Translations under genes and position numbers: made by a program
The notes under the pieces: generated by a model
Told to the model about the DNA's origin: nothing
Database searches by the model: none
What the model saw: only the letters and a program-made list of their open reading frames with translations
Assembly (NCBI GenBank): GCA_029237695.1
Contig: CM055275.1
Span: 8,320,899 to 8,384,898, forward strand
Origin: Conchocele bisecta
Lineage: Eukaryota > Mollusca > Bivalvia > Lucinida > Thyasiridae
Length of the DNA: 64,000 nucleotides
Reading direction: 5' to 3'
Shown here: positions 22,776 to 35,766 of the stretch, piece by piece
Layout: every line of letters starts with the position of its first letter
Numbering within the stretch: position 1 is the stretch's first letter

Positions 22776-25061
22776 ACGAGCATTAAACATTCTTGTCAAA
22801 TATTAGTTAGTTGGTTAGTGATTGAAACAGCTATTGTAAGCAGAAATAGGAACATAAATGTGACTGTGACAGGCAACATTGGGTTTATGCGATTTATGTG
22901 TAGTTCCTGATCAAATATGACACATATTTTGGCTAATAAGGATATACAATGTATGTTTCTTTAGAAACATGACGGGCGTTTCATTCATGGAATAGCGAAC
23001 GGTGTAGACCATGATCAGACTACACGGATGCATACTACGCTGGTGGCATACCCCATAAGCCCCGTTTTTCCAATCTCATCCGCAAATACAGTGGTTATAC
23101 GCAAACAATGAATAAGCACTAAACCTTGTATTTTCATGTGGGGCACGCACAATAAAGCAGACTGTCTAGACATACATGCAAAACAGTTCAGTGAAATCGA
23201 CCTTAAATAGTCGGACATGGTGTTCTAATTCACATGTATGCACACATGTCGTTACCAACTATCATTTGTCTTCCTTACGAATCAGGAATCAGAAAAAACG
23301 TTCGTTCCATCAAATAGATTAACGTATTCCTGTAGTGTCATATCCTCTGAAAATATAAACAAACGAGTTAAAAGGTGACCATACCATATACATGTATGAC
23401 AAACATTACGTCACAAGTGATGATCGGAAACAGTGAAACCTAGAAACAAAGTCCCAAATAGGAAAGGAATTTCCCCTTAAATGTAGAACCCATATGAAAT
23501 TCATCACGCGCAAATGACGTCCACCTTACAGTATGTATACATGTAGGTACGATTTTCATAATACTTGTATGTAGGGTTGGCCCTAAACAAAATTAAAAAA
23601 CGTATGTATACATGCCTGAGTAAAATCCAGTGTTCCGCAGTCAAAACGGAAAGCGATAAATACCACCGAAATTATGGTGCCAGTCAGAGTCGGTTATCTA
23701 ATTAATGGGTTCATACGTTCAGTCAGCCAATCAGATGTTCCATAATATTCGCGGTAAAACGATGGGGGCGGGATTAAATGCTGCGCGGTTAATCATGTCT
23801 GGATGCATGACTAACCCTTACAATGCTGAATTCCTCTTTGTCGTCTGCCTTTTAATTTTAATTTTACACCGGCCTCGGTAGAGCCGGTGGCATATCGTAT
23901 TTGGAATGTGTATCATTGTGTCCGTCCTTCTCAAGTTCGCTGTTGTTTCGAAAATATATCTGCCACCCTGTGGAATTCGTGTGCCGACAGGCCACATTTT
24001 CTTGTACGTAATGAAAACCTGGTTTGTAAGCACCTGATAATTGTCTCCAGTGTAGACAATTATCATGTGCTGTCCAACATGTGCATTGTTAAACATATCT
24101 GAAAAATTACGAAGCAGACGATACTCTCCGGTTTTGGCCATTAAGAGTCAATTATAAGTTTAGTTTTCTTTTCACTATAAGACACGTGTATGTAGACACA
24201 TGTAATGGGGGTAACACGCATACAATATTAGTTATGAGTACATAACTCTAAATGAATTTAATTACACTGCATTACATAAGCGTTATGACGGAGTAGTCCT
24301 TCCAAATTTGCGTTTGTTCCATTTCTACTTCGTGGAAAGTGACATAACAATCTTGCTAATACATACTTGCTTAGGTAAATTTATGGTAATATACTTGTTA
24401 GGTATAAATTTATGGTAATAGTTTTGTGTTATATTGTAGAATTGTTTCTCAAAAACAATATAGCGAATTATGAACGTCAACGCCCTGCAGGTTTTCCCTA
24501 TATTTTAGTGCGAACATTGTTGACCGTGATGTTACGTAGCCATATAGTGCATCCTGTGCCGCTAATACAAAATGTGACGATACCCTACCGGGATATGGTC
24601 CCAAAACGTTTACACAAGTAATCAACGGATCGTCATGTCGCAGTCACACTGCACTGGCAATCATACATTGCGGATAATTATATTATCACTAGTAAATTGA
24701 ATTAAAATGGTACCACATGTGTTATAATTCTCATGAGAAGATTCTAATAAATGCAGTGCACCAGATAACCATATGGAGGCGATTCTCATGTGCAGTACTC
24801 TATGACTAAATTTATTAAAAATCTGTGCATTCACTTAGCCTATAAAACATGATGAAGCAGAACTTTTAGCGTTTTCGCGAACTTAACAGTGGGGCAAATT
24901 TATTTTAATTTCTGCTTTCTTTCACACAGCTTCTTGATATTCGTTAAACTAAAGCACCATCAGACTCGCTTCGTTGTCTTCTGACAACTCTTGTTACCAT
25001 ATTCATTGATACGCATTTTCCAAAGATAATGCGCCAGATAGTACGATACTACGATAAACAG

Positions 25062-25322
25062 TGTTCCGTTAAGGCCATCGTAATATCGCTATCGGGTCGA
25101 TACAACGAGATCACGACAGTACGATGACGATAGTACGATACTACGTTGACGATAGTACGATACTACGATGACGATAATACGATATAATATCGTAGTGTCG
25201 TCATCGTACTATCGTGGTTTCGCGTTATCGTCATCGTGACATCGTACTATCGTCATCGTGTTATCGTACTATCGTAGTATCGACCCGTTAGCGATAGTAC
25301 GATGGCCTTAACTGAAGACCGT
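25062..25322. mobile_element. CGAT-rich palindromic element, copy 1
   Basis: Inverted termini 'gttccgttaaggccatcgta' and the matching 'gatggccttaactgaagacc' enclose a core made almost wholly of ATCGTA / TACGAT steps ('cgatagtacgatactacg'). The whole 260 bp can fold on itself. Related pieces are at 25690-25855, 25918-26035, 28545-28800, 29925-30070 and 30405-30465. Confidence 0.75.
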
Positions 25323-25689
25323 AATTTGCGCAACATGCGGCATGTTTACACTATCCAGTAATAATTTGCATAAGAGTGTCACATAAATCGTGCCAACACA
25401 TAGCAGGGTGCCCGAATTGCGCGATGGAAATACGCGTGAGTAATTAACACAGGTCGATGTGCACCAGCCTGCGAGTGATATTTGGAAATCGGGTGATGAT
25501 CGGCAAGGAGATAAGAATTCGTAGAAAACTAACTTGATCCCGTTTACTGGATCTACTTGACACAGATTAAATTACGATTAAATATAAATATATTGTCTTA
25601 TGTATGATCGGATGTTGTATGCTAGTTACATTTGCAAGCAGTGTACGTAGTTCCTGATCAAAATGTACATGTACAATCAGGGATGCTAC

Positions 25690-26035
25690 GATGACATAGT
25701 ACGATATAATTATGACAATAGTATAACGATATACTATCGTAATATCGTCATCGTCATCGTGCTATCGTGATAGCGCATCATCGTTATCGTGTTGTCGTTG
25801 TATCGACCTGATATAGATAATACGATGGCCTAAACGGAATACCGTACAATCATACTGTTATGCTGCCATATAGCGGTTTACAATAAGAATGTCGGATTGT
25901 AATGACCACCATTGTCCTATATATCGTAGTATCGTCATCGTGCTATCATGATATCGCGTCATCGTCATCATAGTGTCGGGTTATAATAGTATCGACCCGA
26001 TAGCGATATTACGATGGCCTAAACGGAACACCATG
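25690..26035. mobile_element. CGAT-rich palindromic elements, copies 2 and 3
   Basis: Two copies in the same orientation, each ending with 'acgatggcctaaacggaa' (about 25822 and 26011) and each with a core of CATCGT / ATCGTA repeats. The left termini are less clear than in copy 1. Confidence 0.6.
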
Positions 26036-26689
26036 TATTCATACTAATGTTAAAACTGCCATATAATGGAGAGTCACATAATAATCACCATTTTCCTACA
26101 TTTAAACCCATATATTCTGATAATGTTCGCTAAATATTTCGGACCGTGCTGTTTGTTTCATGAATAATGATTACCCAAGATATTTGTCTAGTATTTTCAG
26201 CCGCGGCCTTTGATATTAAAAGAAACGCAATATTGTGAAATTTCAGCAACAAACTATAGGACCACCAGAGAAAGGGCTGTTTGAAAGATGATTTGCTGAC
26301 ATATTACTATATTTACGTAAATGCGAAGTCAATGCACAGAATTGTGAACTGTATGTAACAATATGAGTCTCGTGAGAGAAATGCATGTGAAATATGAAGA
26401 AGTTCAGTGGAAGGAAACATATTTGATAACAAACATACCCCGAATCTGATATTGTAATATGTGTGTCATATGTACGTGTATGCTTGTATATTGGTTTTCG
26501 TTTAACGTGCCGAAAGATGGATATGCTACTCGCAATGCATTACAATATGCGTTTTACCAATCCGATACACATTAGACACATGTTAGATGCAGGGCAAAAT
26601 CATAATTCGGCAGCACGAAATCCTGGGGCCATCACATGATGTTCGGTTTATAGAGGTTTACTGAATGTTTGACGCTAGAATACATGTAT

Positions 26690-27180
26690 ATGTATTTATA
26701 TTTACCTCATTATACCCCCGGCATACGGAGTATGTCGAGGGGTATATCGTTTCGTTATTCCATCCGTTCTTCCGTCCTTTCGTTTGTCCGTTTGCTCGTC
26801 CGTCTGTCCACGTTAACGTTTTTGGGTACCACTTATCTCTATAACGGTAAGTCGGATTGGCCCCAAACTGCATATACTTCCTTATAATCATCCATATTTT
26901 CATTCCATACCGCACTCATGCGGCCTTCATATCAAAGGTCAAGGTCAAATTACTTAGAATGTTGCGTCGGTAATTTGCCTTAACAAATTCGGGGACCCAT
27001 TATCTCTTCAATGGTAAGTCCGATTGACTTCAAGCTTTATATACTTCCTTATCATTATCCATATTTTCATTCCATAACACACCCAAGGTCAATATCAAAT
27101 TACATGTACTTAGAAACTTGCGTTAAAGTATTTTTTATAAATATTTGCGTTAACGTTTTTATTTTTCTGTCAAGGCGGCG
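26690..27180 (+). repeat. Mollusc dispersed repeat, two tandem diverged modules
   Basis: The modules share 'acttatctct/attatctctt', 'aatggtaagtc', 'atacttcctta' and 'ccatattttcattccata'. They lie after a pyrimidine-rich run (26755-26810) with repeated TCCGT. The 'caaggtcaaggtca' phrase is common in mollusc intergenic DNA. This lies in the spacer of the large inverted duplication. Confidence 0.55.
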
Positions 27181-27249
27181 GCCGGGGGTATACGTGAGCC
27201 TCTGCTCAAATCTCCAGTTTAATAATATACTTATACATATGTATCTCCA

Positions 27250-27405
27250 AAATTGACCAAACTGGAGTAACATATTTGAACATGTCGATATAATTATATT
27301 TACGTGTATTTAGCATATTACTTGCTACATGCATAGTCATTGTGTCATAGATATGTTCCTCATGTTGTCATATGTATATGACCTGCGTGAATAAACGAAT
27401 TTGAA
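27250..27405 (+). repeat. Dispersed repeat, inverted relative to 48296-48470
   Basis: It starts with 'ccaaactggagtaacatatt' and runs through 'tcgatataattatatttac' to 'aataaacgaatttgaaaa'. The reverse complement of the same series is present in the first intron of the gene at 48296-48470. Confidence 0.75.
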
Positions 27406-28544
27406 AAATGAAAAAAAAATGTGTTCATCTGTTCACATTTTCTTAACAGATTAATTGACAGGTCAAAACATGGTCAGCATTTAAATAGTCAATTATATGA
27501 TTTATGTACATTACTGCCTGTGGATATAGACTATGCTGGCTTTCACTACTTTTAATTGGTAAGAACTGGAGCAGTATGGTGGAAACATCCTGCATATTAA
27601 ATTACCAGACAAACACAATGCGCCTGAACCGGGATATGTACCATCTGGTACCTCTGCAGTACAGTGTCGGTGTATATGTTATGCGTGGCGAACATGGCGA
27701 ATAATAATATGGTGCGTGTATATAACCCCGTGTGGCGGTGAAATACCAATGTTAATGCAATTACATACACATGTATTGCGACGGATATGTACGGATAATG
27801 ATACTACAGGGTCAAATGGATGTTGTGTGAAATAAGGTAATGGTGAAATAAGGTAAGATTATCACAAACTTGATCTTATCTGTATCAGCCTGCACATTCA
27901 CACAGTCTGATCATGGCCTAGGCAAGTCACAATTCAGTCAGTATATGTCTCAGAACAACATTTATTGACATGAGTTATGGAAATAACTGTGTTGAGTAGT
28001 TTGTGAGTAAAAGTACAGATAATGGTAATAGCCTACTTTGATCACACGTGCCGTAATGACATTTTCATCAGCCGGCGGCCGAAGTATGATTTTGTCTGGC
28101 ATCGAATGGCTATCGGATTGATAAAACGCATATTGTAATGTATTGCGAGTAACATATACACCGGCACGTTAAACGGAAACCAATACGCAAGCATACACGT
28201 AGTACTACGCATGCCACATATATTACAATATCATTATTGGGTTAATACTGTATGCTTCTTATCAAATATGGTTCCTTCCACTGAACTTCTTCATAGTTCA
28301 CATGCATTTCTCTCATGATACTCATATTGTCACATACAGTTCACAGGTTATATGCATTGACTTGGCATTTATGTAAATATATTAATATTTCAACAATTCA
28401 TCTTTCAAACATACTTTCTCAGAATATATCAGAATATTATCAGAATATATGGGTTTAAGTGTAGTAAAATGGTGATTACTATCTGACTCTCATATGGTAA
28501 TCCGTTATATGCCAGTTTTAGCATTAGTATGAATACATGGTGTT

Positions 28545-28800
28545 CCGTTTAGGCCATCGTAATATCGCCATCGGGTTGATACTACGCTAAGTCGACACTA
28601 CGATGACGATGACGCGATATGACGATACTGCGTTATTATATCGTAGTATCGTCATCGTCGTATCGTAGTATCATGCCATGGTATTCGTAGCAACATACTG
28701 TCGTCGTGTATAATACTATTTCATCGTAACTTCGAACTATTGTCATCGTAGTATGGTACTATCGTCATCATAGTATCGTACAATAGAGCATAGCAATACT
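28545..28800. mobile_element. CGAT-rich palindromic element, copy 4
   Basis: The left terminus 'gttccgtttaggccatcgta' (28550) and a core of CATCGTAGTATCGT steps. The right terminus is degraded. It is opposite copy 3 in the inverted duplication, so the element was probably present before the duplication. Confidence 0.65.
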
Positions 28801-29559
28801 GCTGGGAACCAGTCTAATGCACCGAGAGTATCCGATTGCATGAAAACATTGCAGATTATTTGCTCCACTGGTGATCACAATGACAGCTATATGTGCGCTA
28901 GTGAATGCTCCAATGCCTGTGTCTGTGTGTCCGTTCAAAACATTAGTTCAAGCTTTTATTTACTGAAAACGAATTATTGACGGAGCCACCTTGATAAACA
29001 AAATCAAATGCATGATGATATGGCTACATATTTACGGGCACTATTTCCCTGAATAGTATGCCTCATATGGGACAGCAAGGGGGCATATTGCGTTGCTCTT
29101 GAGGGTCCGACTGTCCGCCCGTGTACATTTACGTCGAAAAGTTTGTAAGAGTATTTCCAGTTAGAGTCCAGTATGCCACCGGGGAATATCCATGATTTAG
29201 GAACATACATTCTACTTATTTTCACGAATATGTGTGCACGCGTAATGAGTGAAAATAAAAATTACCACAAAAGAAAAACACATGCAAATTACAACTTTAC
29301 AGTGCTTGTATATGCCCACACTCTATGAGAGAGGTGGCAGGAGTTTTGTGCTTTCAATTTCTGGCTATCTGACAAATTGTTGTTTCATGTATTTCAGTAT
29401 TCAATATCATAATGCATGCAGTTACAACATTTAGAAGCCATGCATTTGCATTACTAGTGCTGTTTTAAGTAATGCTACCGATATATCTATTTAATTATTA
29501 TATAATGCATGCACCATGAAATAGCAAGGCACAACTAGAATGTATGTGTGTATTTACTT

Positions 29560-29895
29560 TATTTAATGGTGGATAATGGCCTGCCGACAGCTAAGGTCAA
29601 TTTAGGCCAGTCAACTGGGTCGAATCAACTATTTCACCTGTATGGATGGGGGTATGGGTGGGGGAATCCCAAAATCTGAATCGAATAAGTTTAGTAAAAA
29701 TGAAAATTTAGCCCTGAAATTATCATACATGTATGTTGATCTGGTACCGGGTCCTCACCACAACAGAGTCACTTAGCTACACTATCTAAAAGTAATATGA
29801 TTAATACTGATATGACTACCTTGTATAACCGGATTCAACTCTCAAGTAACGAGAAATGCAAACATGTATCTGAGGGCAAAGCCAGGGATATCGGG
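29560..29895 (+). mobile_element. Diverged right half of the 63.4-kb element family
   Basis: Related phrases in the same order as 63528-63838: 'aatggcctgccgacagctaa', 'gggtcgaatc', 'aatcccaaaatctgaat', 'gtataaccggattcaactct' and 'gagggcaaagcca'. It is degraded and has no coding content. Confidence 0.6.
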
Positions 29896-29924
29896 ATGAA
29901 CCCCATCAAAAGCATAGATACATT

Positions 29925-30465
29925 TACATCGTCGTATCATAATATCGTCTTCCTACACTCGTATTATCGTCATTGTGTTATCACAATCGTCATTGTGGTA
30001 TATTGTAGTATTATAATAGTATCAATCGTCATCGTACGTGTAGTATCGTACTATCGTCATCGTAGTACATGTTCCTTATGGACAGTGTATGCGCATTGTT
30101 GTCAGCGAAAATTGCATTTGCAGCTTACTATCTTTAAAACAAGTATATGTTTAATACTTGTTTTGTGTTGAATGCGTTTGAGTTAATACGAACAGACCCG
30201 GTGAAAAACAATAGCCATTAATAAACACGACACAAACTATATTAGCTCTTACACCATCCATGTAGCATATTGCAACTTTAAGAAATGTAATACTATACGA
30301 TTCAATATGATGCAGCGCGAAAGCATCCAACATATATTGATTAAAAAACAAACGCACATTTTGTTGACAACAATACACATGCGCAGATCTAACCAGAAGG
30401 CGATACCACAATAACGATAGTACGATAGTGATATTACGATGGCATTAACGGAACACCGTGCATGT
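29925..30465. mobile_element. CGAT-rich palindromic element, copy 5 (interrupted)
   Basis: A TCGTCAT-type core at 29925-30070 and a right terminus 'tacgatggcattaacggaac' at 30434-30453, separated by about 330 bp of unrelated sequence. This fits an element opened by an insertion. Confidence 0.5.
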
Positions 30466-32079
30466 ATATGCCATTTCCTTTTAAATCGATGGATGTTTAT
30501 GGTGGTCATTACGGTGCGAACAAACTCCAAATGGAGATTGAAATAATGAAATATTCTGACACAGCACAGTAAAATTATTTAGAAAAATAGTATTTACCAT
30601 ATTTTCATAAGACTGCATGAAACAGTATTCTTGCTGAAAATGACTCAATTCAATAAATGGGTAGCGGCTGAAAAGAGGGATATTACGCTGATCCGATCAG
30701 GGAATGTGCTGGTCGCTATGTTATAAACATAATGCCGCTGAATAACCGTTTTGAATGTTCTCTGATCGCAGGTGCAGGTTAAGTCATATTGACCTGAGTG
30801 TGTCAATTACTCGCTCGGATAAGCCATCGCGCAATTCGGGAACCCTGCTACGTGTTGGCACGATTTATGTGACACTCTTATGCAAGTTCCTACAGGATAG
30901 TATAAACATGCCGCGTTTTACGGAACTACGTGTTGATGCCAGTTTATCATGTCTGGCTACCTCGATTGTGCAGCTGCGGTGGCTACATGTATGTGGTTGA
31001 TGTAATGGCCATAAGAACCGTCGTACCGGTTTCAAAACTCGCAGGGTAATTTCAGTGTGTTAATATGCACAATAGAAATAGTATTCCCAGATGTTACCGA
31101 AAATACTATATAGATGTAAACTATACTCAGAAGGAAAAAGGAAAAGAAATGTTGACTCCCGTTAAGCCGCAATAACTTGTTTATTATTTCATAATTCTCG
31201 ATACATGCATCGTCTCTGGCGCATCATCTTTGGAAAACGCGTATAAATAGGTTTGGTAACAAAAGTTTGTCAGAAGACAACAAAGCGCGCCTAGTGGTGT
31301 TTTTGTTTAACGAATATAAATACGCTGTGTGAAAGGAAACACAAAATAAAAGGGAATTTGCCCCACTGTTAAGGTAAATTGTTACCTTGACCTTGGGGTT
31401 AGAGGTGGTCTGAGTGTGATGGCTGTTGAAGGACATGCTAGAGAAACATTACAGGAAGGGATGGGTAAAATATCAAGAAGAAAGCACTAAAACGTTTCGT
31501 TTCTACGTCGCGTAAATACGAAATTAAGAAACATAGTTTCCTCTATACATGACGTATGCAATGGCGAGGTCTTAATATGTGGCTGCGACTGGATAAATGG
31601 GGTTTATGGGAGTTGTGACCAGTACAGCTCTTGATCAATACCACACTTCAGTAGCCTGTTCATGATTTATATTGCTTGCTAGAAGCAGTGCGGGTGTTTC
31701 ATTGCTGTAATGGCGAATATATTATATCATGACCGGACTGTGCGGGTGCACAGGATGATCTGGGTTAACACTCGTCGCAAAACCCATGAGCCCCATTTCC
31801 CCAATCACAGCCATAATAATACGTTGCTACGCGGCGTGGAAACAAACAATTTATAGGCCATTTGATTTGCATATGGATATACAAATGTAGCGCGGCGGAA
31901 CGAGTGGCATATATCCATAAACAAAGCCAATCGCATACAAACATATACATAATATCCACTCATATACACAAACATGTGCAAGCATAAATACATGACATAC
32001 GTACATAAACAGTGAATGTGTTTCACAAACGAAATGATCTAACAACCGAGGACGCACAGTTTCCATTCATTGGAGCGGG

Positions 32080-34480
32080 CGGTTTACTACAGTGACTGTA
32101 GCGTTTTTCTGCTCCTTACCTATTTGTATATACAAATATCGTATACATATCGTAATCGTTTTGTATTGGTATATTTAATGAGCATATCGTATGATCATAT
32201 AATATTGGTATGTTTGTACCGTATCATCGTATAGTACAAACGTTCTATACGAATATTATACAAACATACGATATCCGTTCGTATATACGATATATCCGTA
32301 CGGATATGGTATGAATATACCATAATCTGGTATGTTTGTACGATACAAACATACCAGAATTATACACATGTATAAAACCCGTATAAACGTACGATTTGAA
32401 TGGTATATCTATACGATATTGGTTGGTATGTACGGTACAAACATACCGTACGTTTATACTATATGCATATCGTATAGAAAACATATCGTATTGGTATGGT
32501 ATACGTATAGTATTGGTATAGTACGTAAGGTTGACCTGCAAAAAATGTATATGATAATCAAGTAGTGATAATATAGTCTTATACCTTGTACATGTATGCA
32601 GGTGTAACACTTTCTAGGTTGATATATATATATATATGTAAAGTATGGAACATTGAATTAATTAAACGGTACTGGTGAGGAACATTTCGTTTGTGATAAC
32701 TTTGTGAAAAAATAAGGCATATGCTTTGAACAGTGTTCACGAAATAAATAGTTTATGTATTGCTAGTATTTTGATGTGGAGATATGTTCAATACCATAAC
32801 ATGTGATTGTTTTAGACATCTGGTGAGAATAATGTGTGGTGGCTAATTGAAAAGAAGAGTATGTAGATTTACGGGTGTACATGTGTGGGGTGGGTTGGGT
32901 TGTATGTGGGGTTGGCACGGTTGAAACATGATATTGATCGATATTAATATGAGATCTTTTAATTCCTTAAAACAATAAAATGGTTTGTGATGTCTTTTTG
33001 CATCATGACATTTTAAATAAGACAGAGAATATGTTCAAATGGTTCAAATTATTGTTAAGACAGTGATCCCATAAAAATATAGTTTACACAGCCGTACATT
33101 CGTGACGTAATATGACACCTTGTGTCCAGCGTAGATCCTGATCAGCGTGCACCCCGCGTAGTCTCACTATGAACATAGGAAGGACAACTCAGTTCAGACA
33201 TATAGGTTTTTACGGACATCAGCAAATGTTATTAAGTGTCTGGTTAGCAAACAGTGTAGTTCGTAATAAGACTGATCGTTGTAAGCTCTGTCAGGTCAGT
33301 TTTCAACCAATGTGGATCATTTACAATATGACTGACCAGCTGACCATTTGGAATACCGGGGTATAATTACGTCTCTGGGGTATTGAATGCTCCACTGCTT
33401 AGAGCTGGATGTTGCTTAGACCGTTGTCGGCAATACATGTACATATCGTTCGTTAGAAGTATGCACCCTGATCAACAACGATTTCCAGCTTTGACAAACT
33501 TATGAGAATAAATCATTCACACACAGTCCACAGGTGGAAGACTCGGACCTAGGAATCGAGACTTGGCTCATTCGAAAAACGTTACCTCACCCACCCATTT
33601 CCATACACTATACATCATTGTACAGCTTTTTAAAGGCTGTAATATATAGTGTATGGAAATTGGTGGGCGGGGTAACGTTTTCCAAATGAGCCAAGTATTG
33701 GGTCCTAGGTCCGAGTCTTCCACCTGTGACACAGGCGACCCCTAAAAGCCGGTACTTCACGCCGCTGTAGGTGGCTTTAGTAAGTAGGTGCGAACCTAGG
33801 CACATCGGATTTAATATGTGCAACGAATCAGCATGTAGTAAAATAACAAATAATTTACACTGTAGTTGGGTAATTAATGACTGTATATTCCCTTGTGGGC
33901 CACACCATTGTACTCAAATTGGAATTCATTCAACTGAGTTATGCTGTGTTAATGAACAAAAAACAATATTCGTATTTCACGGAACCAATAAATTATTTAA
34001 ATAACATTTATTTATAATATATATATGTTTTCATTTTGAATTAACACATATTGCAACATAAATGCTCTCAGTTTTATAATTACGATAATAAATATTTGGT
34101 TGTGACTGGAGAAATTGGGCTTCTGGCATTTGTGACTAGTGTAGATCTTGATCAAATAGCACACCCATATAGCATTAAAATATACATAATGCTTGATAGC
34201 AGCATGATGGGTGTTTCATTGATGTAATGCAGATCAGTGCATATCCGTACGGATATATCGTATATACGAATGGATATCGTATGTTTGTATAATATTCGTA
34301 TAGTACGTTTGTATAATGTAAACAAACTGTACTATACGATGATACGGTACAAACATACCAATATTATATGATCATGCGATATGCTCATTAAATATACAAA
34401 TACTATACGATTACGATATGTATACGATATTAGTATATACAAATAGGTAAGGAGCAGAAAAGCGCTACTGTATTCAGTGG
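32080..34480. mobile_element. Foldback element with TATACGATAT-rich arms
   Basis: The segment 32090-32310 is the reverse complement of 34235-34475. Both include 'ctgctccttacctatttgta' or its complement, 'tgagcatatcgtatgatcat'-like blocks and 'gatatatccgtacggatatg'. More TATACGATAT / GGTATGTTTGTAC palindromes continue to about 32525. Between the arms lies a further hairpin at 33521-33728. No gene. Confidence 0.7.
33521..33728. mobile_element. Hairpin element, about 90-bp arms
   Basis: The left arm 'cacaggtggaagactcggac' (33527) to 'ccatacactata' (33600-33612) is matched by the right arm 'tatagtgtatgg' (33645) to 'gtccgagtcttccacctgtg' (33709-33728). The loop is about 30 bp. Mismatches are few. 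Confidence 0.85.
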
Positions 34481-34794
34481 TTGCGAATACAGGAAGGTAG
34501 CTTTTATCAACAGGCTGCCAATCAATCATACACATGTACATGTGTAGCAGAATAATGCAATGTACTAATATATCACAGTGCGTTTGGATTACGTCTGTTG
34601 GTGTCCTGCTTAGAGATGTTCCACTGTATGATCATATGATTGTATAGCCTACTGAGATCGCCAAACATAATGTTGTGTTGGGCATACGTTAACAGGACTG
34701 GTATATTTCCGAAACTTCATTTCTTTCATCAATTAAATAGTTATGTTCTCAACTTAACGGTCTATGTTCCGAGTGGTTTGATATACACTGTGGC

Positions 34795-35290
34795 TTATGT
34801 CAGGACTGTTCTCTGTCACCTCTATTATTTAACATATTCATCAATTATTTTTCCATACATATTAAGGCTTTGTGAAAAGGTGTCCAGTTTGATGACGAGG
34901 TATTATGCATTTTACTGTATGCATAAATTATGACATAGTGTTGATTGCAGCAAACGAAGCGGATCTATAATGTATGCTTAACATGCTTCATCAATGGTGT
35001 GATTTAAACAGCATGGTCGTGAATAATAAAACAAAAATATAAATTCGCATTTTCAGCCACCATCTGTGTATCGAACTGTTTTCCAATTTATATGTGGACC
35101 CGAAACAATGTGAATTGTTAACAGATACATCTTAGTCTTATTCTGAGTGAAACATTATATTATAATATCACAGAAAAAATGGTTGCGCATAATGCTGGTA
35201 TAGCACTAGGTTTGAATAGGCGGCATGCCTCATGATGTTTTTAAGATATTATTTGACTGGTAGAATCAGTAATAAATTTACTACTTATAT
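34795..35290 (+). pseudogene. LINE reverse-transcriptase remnant, second family
   Basis: Pieces of a non-LTR reverse transcriptase can be read with frame changes. QDCSLSPLLFNIFIN is at about 34803, followed by a disrupted YAD-D motif around 34917-34945. The palm and thumb follow as DIVLIAANEADL, stop, CMLNMLHQWCDLNSMVVNN (34934-35030), then LILSETLYYNITEKMVAHNA and GGMPHDVFKI to about 35260. Multiple stops and an insertion at the YADD site make it non-functional. Its sequence differs from the remnant at 7721, so it is a different LINE family. Confidence 0.75.
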
Positions 35291-35409
35291 TTCATTTTTA
35301 CCAGGCAAATTGTGATACATATAAGGAGGAAACCCTACCGTTAATATGAAAAACGATGATGATCAGATATGTTCATGGATGACAAGCCCTTATACATTGT
35401 AAACAGAGA

Positions 35410-35725
35410 CGTTAGCGGTGTAGGCGGCAATAAATTGCGCACTTATCATGCTTACAAACACGCATTTGTGTTCGAGAAAATTTTTGAACATTTTTTCCAA
35501 TTAAACATTGCTCAGCGTTTGCGAATTTTTCTATTTTGCGTCGCACCAATAGGGTTAGAAATGGTCGCCGTCTTTGAAAACAGGAAATCGCTTGATCAGA
35601 CTGGTCAGAACCTCCGCTGTTTGCAAAGGCTAGGTGGTACATTTCGCATTTTTGTGATCAGTGTATGCGTATTGTCTGTGTATTATTGTCTGTTCCGGGA
35701 CATTGACAAACATGATAAACCCTGA
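35410..35725. repeat. Probable dispersed repeat, apparent open frames on both strands
   Basis: A 118-residue + frame (35369-35725) and a 76-residue - frame (MYHLAFANSGGSDQSDQ...) overlap. The - strand phrase FANSGGSDQ recalls repeat-derived translations in invertebrate genomes. Overlap of two frames and absence of any domain argue for repeat DNA rather than a gene. Confidence 0.35.
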
Positions 35726-35766
35726 TGAGATGCACCCCCAGTGCACCCACCCCCCACAATATGTAG

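Larger units (their letters stand above)
22765..26605 (+). repeat. Left arm of a very large inverted duplication
   Basis: The 3.8-kb arm is the reverse complement, in order, of segments scattered over 28075-39195. Checkpoints (left/right): 22785/39180, 23060/38880, 23790/38170, 24480/37140, 24790/36800, 24990/31280, 25390/30850, 26070/28480 and 26530/28130. Identity by eye is high in the outer part and lower near the centre. No protein-coding content is recognised, and short frames match between arms only because the DNA does. Confidence 0.85.

Noticed and set aside
35369..35725. A 118-codon + strand frame
   Set aside because: It overlaps a - strand frame with repeat-like wording. No domain, no splice context.
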